Assembly: GCF_010858045.1 (NCBI RefSeq)
Contig: NZ_JAAGVC010000029.1
Coordinates: 1 to 64,000 of the forward strand
From: Nocardia cyriacigeorgica
Lineage (GTDB): Bacteria; Actinomycetota; Actinomycetes; Mycobacteriales; Mycobacteriaceae
Reading direction: 5' to 3'
DNA: 64,000 nt
Shown here: one piece after another, positions 11,901 to 20,900 of the stretch
Layout: every line of letters begins with the position of its first letter
Numbering within the stretch: position 1 is the first letter of the stretch
Position numbers and translations under genes: made by a program
Notes under the pieces: model-generated
Databases searched by the model: none
Told to the model about the DNA's origin: nothing
The model's input: the letters and a program-made list of their open reading frames with translations, nothing else

Positions 11901-14900
11901 CCTCCGTGCCGATCGGCCGCCCAGTGTTCAATACTGCACTGCTGGTGCTGGATTCGCGCTTGCGGCGAGTTCCGCCCGGCGTCGCGGGTGAGCTGTACCT
12001 GAGCGGTGCGCAGCTGGCCGCCGGATATGTGGCCAGGCCCGAGCTGACGTCGGAGCGTTTCGTCGCCAACCCGTTCGGCGCGCCCGGCGAGCGGATGTAC
12101 CGCACCGGCGACCTGGTGCGGCAGCGGGCCGACGGCGAGGTGGAATACCTGGGCCGCACCGATTTCCAGGTCAAGCTGCGCGGCCTGCGCATCGAGCTGG
12201 GTGAGATCGAGTCGGCGCTCACCGACCTCGACGCCGTGCGTCGCGCGGTGGTCGTGGTGCGCGCGGACGCACGGCTCGGCGACCAGCTGGTGGCCTATAT
12301 CGTCGCGGCCGACGGCGGCCTCGACACCGACGCGATCCGTACGGAACTCGCCGCCGCGCTGCCCGGGTACATGGTGCCCGCGGCGTTCGTCGTGCTCGAC
12401 GAGTTCCCGCTGAACTCCTCCGGCAAGCTCGACCGCGCCGCCCTGCCCGCCCCGCGGTTCACCGCCGCACCGTTCCGTGCGCCTGCCGCGGGCCTGGAAC
12501 AGACCGTGGCCGCTCTGATGGGTGAGTTGCTCGGACGCGAGACCGTCGGCGCAGACGACGATTTCTTCGCCCTCGGCGGCAACTCCCTCATCGCCACCAG
12601 GCTGGCCGCCCGGCTCGGCGCCGAGATCGACGCCGAGATCCCGGTGCGGCTGCTGTTCGAGGCGCCGACGGTCGCCGCGCTCGCCGCGCGGGCGGGAGGA
12701 TTGCGTGGCAGCGGCGCCACGACGGCGCCGACCCGCAGGGAACGCCCGGACACGGTGCCGCTGTCGCTCGCTCAGCAGCGCATGTGGTTCCTCAACCGGT
12801 TCGATCCGGACGAGACGGTCAACAACATCCCGATCGCGATCCGGCTCACCGGCGGCCTCGATACGGCAGCCTTGACCGCCGCCGTCGCCGATGTGGTGGG
12901 CAGGCACGAAACACTGCGTACGGTCTACCCCGATATCGGCGGGGTCGGCAGCCAGCGGGTGCTCGATGCCGGGCAGGTGCCGCCCATCGTCGCACTGGAC
13001 GCGCGGCATGCCGCCGAGGCCATCGCCGAATTCGTCGGCACCCCGTTCGATGTGACGAGCGAGGTCCCGGTCCGCATCGGCCTGGCCCGGCTCGACGCCG
13101 ATGACCACATCCTGGTGCTGGTCGTGCACCACATCGCGGCCGACGGATACTCGATGGCACCGCTGGCCCGCGATATCGCCACCGCCTACGCCGCCCGCGT
13201 CGCCGGCCGCACACCGAGCTGGCGCGAGCTGCCGGTGCAGTACGCCGATTACGCGCTGTGGCAACGCGAAACGCTCGGCGCCGAAGACGATCCGGCATCG
13301 CCCGCCGCCACCCAGCTGGCCTACTGGCGGCACCGCTTGCGTGGCCTGCCCGCCCAGCTCGACCTGCCCGCCGACCGGCCCCGCCCGGCCATCGCCTCAC
13401 ACGCGGGCGCCACCGTCACCATCGGCCTGAGCGCCGAACTCGGCGACCGCATCGCGGCACTGGCCGCGCGCACCGGCAGCACCCCGTTCATGGTCGTGCA
13501 CACCGCCTTCGCCGTGCTGCTGGCCCGGCTATCGGGTACCTCCGATATCGCGATCGGCGCACCGGTAGCCGGCCGCGGTGACGCCGCGCTCGACGACCTG
13601 GTCGGCATGTTCGTCAATACCGTGGTGCTGCGCACCGACGTCGACGCGGCCACCGGCTTCGCCGAACTGCTACGCCGGGTGCGCGAGCGCGATCTGGAGG
13701 CCTTCGCGCACGCCGAGCTGCCCTTCGAACGCCTGGTGGAGGTGCTGGATCCGCCGCGTTCGCAGGCCAGGCATCCGCTGTTCCAGGTCGCGCTGTTCTT
13801 CCAGAATCTGGAACCGGTGCGGCTCGAACTCGACGGGCTCACCCTCAGCGAATACGACCCCGGCCACGACACCATCCGCTTCGATCTGCAACTCACCGTC
13901 ACCGAGGACCAACTGCGGTTCGGTTATGCCACCGACCTTTTCGACGCCGATACCGTCATCGGATTCGGCACCCGGCTGTTGCGCCTGCTGAACGCGGCGG
14001 CAGCGGACCCGGACCTGCCGGTCGGCGATATCGACCTGTTCGGCTCCGGCGAACGCCACCGCGTGCTCACCGAATGGAACGATTCGGCACACACCGCCTA
14101 CATCCCGGAGCTGCTGCTCGACGAATTCGAGGCGCAGGCCGTGGCCACGCCGGAGGATCCGGCGCTGGTCTACGCCCCCGATGACGGTTCCCCGGCGATC
14201 ACCCTCGCCTACGGTGCGCTCGACAGCCGCGCCAACCGGCTGGCCCGCCACCTCATCGCGCTCGGTGTCGGCCCGGAATCCCTGGTGGCCTTGTCGATTC
14301 GCCGCTCCGTCGACCTGGTGATCGCCATGTACGCGGTGCTGAAGGCGGGCGGCGCGTACGTGCCGATCGACCCCGATCATCCGGCGCAGCGCATCGCCCA
14401 CATCCTCGGCACCGCGCGGCCCGCCGCGCTGCTGACCACCGAACGCGATCGGATCGACGTCGGCTATCAGGGGCCGACGGTGTGCGTCGACACGGTCGAA
14501 CTCGAGCTCTCCGACGAGCCGATCACCGCCGAGGAACGCACCGGCGCCCTGCTTCCCCAGCATCCGGCCTACGTCATCTTCACCTCCGGCTCCACCGGAA
14601 AGCCCAAGGGCGTCACGATCTCCCATGCGGCGATCGTCAACCAGCTGAACTGGATGCAGCACCGGTATCGGCTCGACGGCGACGACGTCTACCTCCAGAA
14701 GACCGCCACCACCTTCGACGTGTCGCTGTGGGGGTACTTCCTGCCGCTGCGGGTGGGCGCGACGGTCGTGCTCGCCACACCCGACGGCCACCGCGATCCC
14801 GGCTACTTGGCCGAGGTGATCGGCGGATACGGGGTCACCGTCACCGATTTCGTGCCGTCGATGCTGAGTGTGTTCGCCGCTGAGGTAGCGGCGGCCGGTC

Positions 14901-17900
14901 AGACCGGCGCGCTGCGGTCGTTGCGGTCGGTGTTCGTCATCGGTGAGGCGCTGCCCGCCGAAACCGTGCGGGCCTTCGGCGCGGTGAGCACCGCCGGACT
15001 GCACAACCTGTACGGGCCCACCGAGGCCGCGGTCAGCATCACCTACCGCGAGGTGACCGGCGAGGTCGAGCGCACCGTCATGCCGATCGGCAAACCCGAA
15101 TGGAACAGCCGGGTGTACGTGCTGGACGCGCGGCTGCGGCCGACGCTGCCCGGCGTCGCGGGTGAGCTGTATCTGGCGGGCACGCAGCTGGCGCGCGGCT
15201 ATCACGGGCGCCCGGCCATCACCGCCGACCGGTTCGTCGCCAACCCGTTCGGCGCCCCGGGCGAACGGATGTACCGCACCGGCGATCTGGTGCGCTGGGA
15301 ACACACCGCCGACGGCGCGGAACTGGTGTACCTGGGCCGCACCGACTTCCAGGTGAAGTTCCGCGGCCAGCGCATCGAGCTCGGTGAGATCGAAGCCGTG
15401 CTGGCCGCCGCACCCGGCGTCGCGCAGGCCGCGGCCCGCGTGGCCGGTGAGCATCTGGTCGCACACGTGACCACACTGCCGGGCACGGCGGTGCACCAGG
15501 ACGAGTTGCTGCGGGTAGCGGCCGCCGCGCTGCCGTCGTACATGCTGCCCTCGACGGTCATGGTGCTGGACAGCTTCCCGCTCAACGCCTCCGGAAAGCT
15601 CGACCGCGCCGCGCTGCCGGATCCGGTGTTCGATCGCGTCGCCTACCGCACGCCCGTGACACCGGCCGAGCGGCTGGTGGCCGAGGCCTTCGCGGCGGTG
15701 CTCGGCGTCGAGCGCGTCGGCCTCGACGACGGCTTCTTCGACCTCGGCGGCAATTCGCTGTCCGCCACCAGGGTGCTCGCGCGGCTGGGGGAGCGGCTGG
15801 GCCGGCGGGTGCCGGTGCGGCTGCTGTTCGAAGCGCCCACCGTGCACGGACTGGCCGCCCGCCTCGGCGAGGCCGGTGAGCAGGCCGTCGAACTGGTCGC
15901 GGGCCCGCGCCCCGAGCGGATTCCGCTGGCGCCGGTGCAGCGTGGCATGTGGTTCCTCAACCGGCTCGATCCCGCGTCGGCGGCGCACAACATCCCGGTG
16001 GCGGTGCGCATCCGCGGCGAGCTCGACACCGCGGCCCTGACAGCGGCCTTCGATGACGTCATCGCCAGGCACGAAGCGCTGCGCACCGTCTACCCCGTCG
16101 ATGACGCGGGCACCGGCCACCAGGTCGTGCTGCCGGTCGAATCCACGGGCATCGCGTTGCGCCTCGAAACACCGGCCGGTTCGGTCGAGGATCGCATCGC
16201 CGAGTTCATCGCAGCCGGTTTCGATGTCACCACCGAGGTGCCGGTGCGCGCGACGCTGTTGCGCGAACACGACACCAGCCATGTGCTCGTCGCGGTGGTG
16301 CATCACATCGCCGCCGACGGCTACTCGATGAACCCGCTGCTGCGCGACCTGCTGGCCGCCTACCTGGCCCGCGTCCTCGGCAGCACACCGATGTGGCCGC
16401 AGCTGACGGCGCAGTACGCCGATTACGCGCTGTGGCAGCACGCCGGGGTGGCCGCGGTGGCCGACGAGCAGCTGGCCTACTGGGCGCAGACCCTGCGGGA
16501 CCTGCCCGAAGAACTCGCGCTGCCGATGGACCGGCCGCGTCCGGCCGTCGCCGCCAAGCGCGGGGCGAGCATCCGCGCCCGCATCGGCGGCGAGGTCGGT
16601 GCCCGCGTGCGCGAACTCGCGGCCGAGCACCGGGCCACCCCGTTCATGGTGCTGCATGCCGCGCTGGCGGCGCTGCTGGCGCGGTTGTCGGGCAGCACCG
16701 ATATCGCCATCGGCACGCCGGTGGCCGGTCGCGGCGCCGCGGCGCTCGACGATCTGGTCGGCATGTTCGTCAACACGCTGGTGTTGCGCACCCGGCCCGA
16801 GCTCACGCTGACCTTCGCCGAACTGCTCGACCACACCCGCGAGGCCGATGTAGCGGCCTTCGCCCACGCCACGGTGCCGTTCGACCAGGTGGTCGACGCG
16901 CTCGGCATCGAACGCACCCAGGCCCGCCATCCCCTGTTCACGGTGGCGCTGAACTACCTGAACACCGGATCCGGCACCTTCGCGGTGCCCGGGCTGGAAG
17001 TGACGCCGGTGCCGTTCGACGAGCCGGTGGCCCGCTTCGATCTGCAATTCACCGTCGCCGCCGAACCCGACGCGGACGGGCACCTGGGCATCGAACTCGA
17101 TTACGCCACCGACCTGTTCGATCGCAGCACCGCCGCCGGACTGCTGCGCCGCTTCGGCCGCTTGCTCGGCGTGCTCACCGCCGATCCGGAACAGCCCATC
17201 GGCGCCGCCGAACTGCTCGCGCCGCTCGAACGCGCGCATCTGCTGGCCCGCCGCGGCGCCGCGCCGGTGCCGCCGTGCACGCTGGCCCAGCTCATCGCGG
17301 CCGCCGTGGTCTCCGATCCCGGCGCCGTCGCGGTGGTCGAGGGCGAGCGCGAACTGACCTACCTGGCCATGGACGAACAGTCCTCGCGGCTGGCCCGGCT
17401 GCTGATCGGCGCCGGTATCGGCGCCGAAGACGTGGTGGCGGTGGCCATTCCGCGCTCGGCCGAATCGATGCTCGCGGTCTGGGCGGTGGCCAAGACCGGC
17501 GCGGCGTTCGTGCCGGTCGACCCGACCTACCCGGCCGAACGCATCACCCACATGCTGACCGATTCCGGTGCCGCGCTCGGGCTCAGCACGGTCGCCGCGC
17601 GCGCGGGCCTGCCCGGCGACGTGGATTGGCTGGAGATCGACGCCCCCGCCACCGCCGCCCGGCTGCGGCAGGCCAGTGCCGCACCGATCGCCGCCACCGA
17701 ACTGGTGCGGCGGGTGCGCATCGGCAATCCGGCCTGGATGATCTACACCTCCGGGTCCACCGGCGTGCCCAAGGGTGTCGTCGCCACCCATGCCGGCATC
17801 GCCGGAGTCGCGGTGGCGCAACGCGATCGGTACGAGGTCGGCCCGGCGTCGCGGGTGCTGCACGTCGCCTCGCCCAGTTTCGACGCCTCCATGCTGGAGC

Positions 17901-20900
17901 TGCTGCTCGCGCTCGCCGCGGGTGCCACGCTGGTGATCGCGCCGGCCGGGGTGTACGGCGGTAGCGAACTGACCGCGCTCATCCGCGATCAACGGGTGAG
18001 CCACGCGTTCCTGACCCCCGCCGTCCTGCAGACGCTCGACCCCGCCGAACTGGACTGCTTGGTTCGGCTGACCGTCGGCGGCGAATCGTTCGGCCCGGAG
18101 GTGGTGCGCCGCTGGGCGGGCCGGCGGCGCGACGTCCACAACACCTACGGTCCGACCGAGACCACCATCATCACCACGATCAGCGCTCCCATGCGTCCGG
18201 GCGACCCGTTCGACATGGGCACACCGATTCACGGCATGTCCGCGGCGGTGCTCGACGCACGGCTGCAGCCGGTGCCGGTGGGCGTCACCGGTGAGCTGTA
18301 CCTGCGCGGCCCCGGCCTGGCCCGCGGCTATCACGCGCGGGCAGCGCTGACCTCCCAGCGGTTCGTCGCAGACCCCTACGGCCCGGCCGGCGGGCGGCTG
18401 TATCGCACGGGTGATCTGGTGCGCTGGACGGCCTCCGGCGCGATCCAGTACGTCGGCCGCTCCGACCAGCAGGTGAAGGTGCGTGGGCTGCGGATCGAGC
18501 TGGGGGAGATCGACGCCGTGCTCGCCGCGCATCCGAGCGTGGAGTACGCGGTCACCGTCGGTCATACCGGCAGCGCGGGCATGGTGTCGCTGGTGTCGTA
18601 TGTCGTTGCCGCACATGGCCACGTCATCGACACCGATGCCCTCACCGCGCATGCCGCCGAATCGCTGACGGCCTACATGGTGCCGAGCGCCATCATGGTC
18701 CTCGATGAGCTGCCGCTGACTCCGGTCGGCAAGCTGGATCGGAAGGCATTGCCGGAACCGGAGTTCCGCACCGCCGAATTCCGCGCGCCGACCACGGACA
18801 CCGAGCGCACGGTGGCCGCGGTCATCACCGGCGTGCTCGGGCTCACGCCCGCCGAGACCGACGCCTCCGCCGATGCGGCGGTCTCGGAAAAGCCGCTCGT
18901 CGGACTCGATGACGATTTCTTCGCCCTCGGCGGGAACTCGCTCACCGCCACGCAACTGGCCGCCAGGCTGGGCAGCGCGCTCGGCGTCTCCGTCGGTGTG
19001 CGGACCATCTTCGAGAACCCCACCGTCGCCGCGCTCGCCGCCGTCCTCGATGACGCTCGCGGCGGCGCGGAACCGGCCCGCCCGGTGCTGGCCCGGCGCA
19101 CCGGCGACGGTCCTATCCCACTCTCGCTGGCTCAGCAGCGCATGTGGTTCCTCAACCGGCTCGACCGCCAGTCCACCGCCTACAACATCCCGCTGGCGGT
19201 GCGGCTGTCCGGTGCACTCGACGTCGCCGCGCTCAATGCCGCCATCACCGATGTGGTAGCCCGGCACGAGGTGCTGCGCACCGTGTATCCGCAGCAGCAG
19301 GACGGCCCGGTGCAGCTGGTACTGCCGATCGAGCGGGCGGGTACGCCGGTGCTGGCGCCGATCGCCGTCACCGCCGACGATCTCGGCGCCGCCGTGGCGG
19401 ACTTCGTCGGTGACGGTTTCGACGTCACCGATACCGTGCCGATCCGGGCCCGGCTGCTCGCCCTCGCCCCGGAAGAGCATGTGCTGGTAGTGGTCGTGCA
19501 CCACATCGCCGCCGACGGCTCCTCGCTGGCCCCGCTGGCCCGCGATGTCATGCTCGCCTACGCCGCCCGCAAACGCGGCGCCGCACCCGACTGGGCTCCG
19601 CTGCCGGTGCAGTACGCCGACTACAGCCGCTGGCAGCGCGAACTGCTCGGCAGCGAGGACGATGCCGATTCGCTGATCTCGCGTCAGCTGGCATTCTGGA
19701 CCGACGCCTTGGCCGGGCTACCCGCCCAGCTCACCTTGCCCACCGACCGGCCACGGCCGGCCGTGGTGTCCACCAAGGGCAGGCACCTCGATTTCAGCAT
19801 CGACGCCGCCCTGCACGCCCGGCTCACCGAACTCGGCCGCGCGGCGGGCGCGACATTGTTCATGGTCACCCACGCCGCCTTCGCGGTGTTGCTGGCTCGG
19901 CTGTCGGGCACCACCGATATCGCGGTCGGCACCCCCGTCGCCGGACGCGGTGAGGCGGTCCTGGACGAGCTCGTCGGCATGTTCGTCAACACCCTGGTGC
20001 TGCGTGCGCAGATCGAACCCGCGGCCGGGTTCACCGAGCTGCTCGACCGGGTGCGCGCCGCCGACGTCGCCGCCTTCGCGCACGCCGATGTGCCGTTCGA
20101 GCGGCTGGTGGAGGTGCTCAACCCGGAACGCTCCACCGCACGCCATCCGCTGTTCCAGGTCGGCTTCTCCTTCCACAACCAGGTCGAAGCCGATTTCGCA
20201 CTCGACGGATTGACCGTCACCGCAGCGGATTTCGATTCCGAGGTCGCCCAGTTCGATCTGCACCTGGTGGTGACCGACCGCTACCACGCCGACGGCACCC
20301 CCGCCGGGATGGCCGCCTCGCTCACCTACGCCACGGCGCTGTTCGACGAGTCGACCGTCGCCGGATTCGCGGGCCGCCTGCACCGGCTGCTCACCGCCAT
20401 CTGCGCGGCACCGCGGACCCCGGTCGGTGATCTGCCGCTGCTGGATCCCGCCGAATCCGAACGAGTGCTGCGCGCCTGGAACAGCTCGGCCCACGCATTC
20501 GCCCCGGCACTGCTCACCTCGGGCTTCGAGGCGCAGGTGACCCGCACGCCGGGCGCGATCGCGGTGCTCACCGCCGACACCGCCCTCACCTACGCGGACT
20601 TCGCCGCCAGGATCAACCAGGTGGCCCGGGTGCTCATCGACCGCGGCGTCGGACCGGAAACCCTGGTGGCACTGGCGATGCCGCGCAGCATCGATCTGCT
20701 GATCGCCATGTACGCGGTAGTGACGGCGGGCGGCGCGTACGTCCCGCTCGACCCGTCGCATCCGCTGGACCGCACCGCCGCTGTGCTCGCGGCGGCGACA
20801 CCGGCACTGGTTCTCAGCTCGTCTCGGGCGCCGATGCCGCTGCCGGAGAGCGACACCACGGTGCTCGACATCTGGTCCGCCGACGCCGCCGCTGCCGCCG

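Noticed and set aside
10283-13333. 1016-codon open frame on the minus strand
   Set aside because: Antisense shadow of NRPS modules 4-5.
13670-19504. 1944-codon open frame on the minus strand
   Set aside because: Same reason: antisense shadow of the NRPS, with no protein-like motifs.
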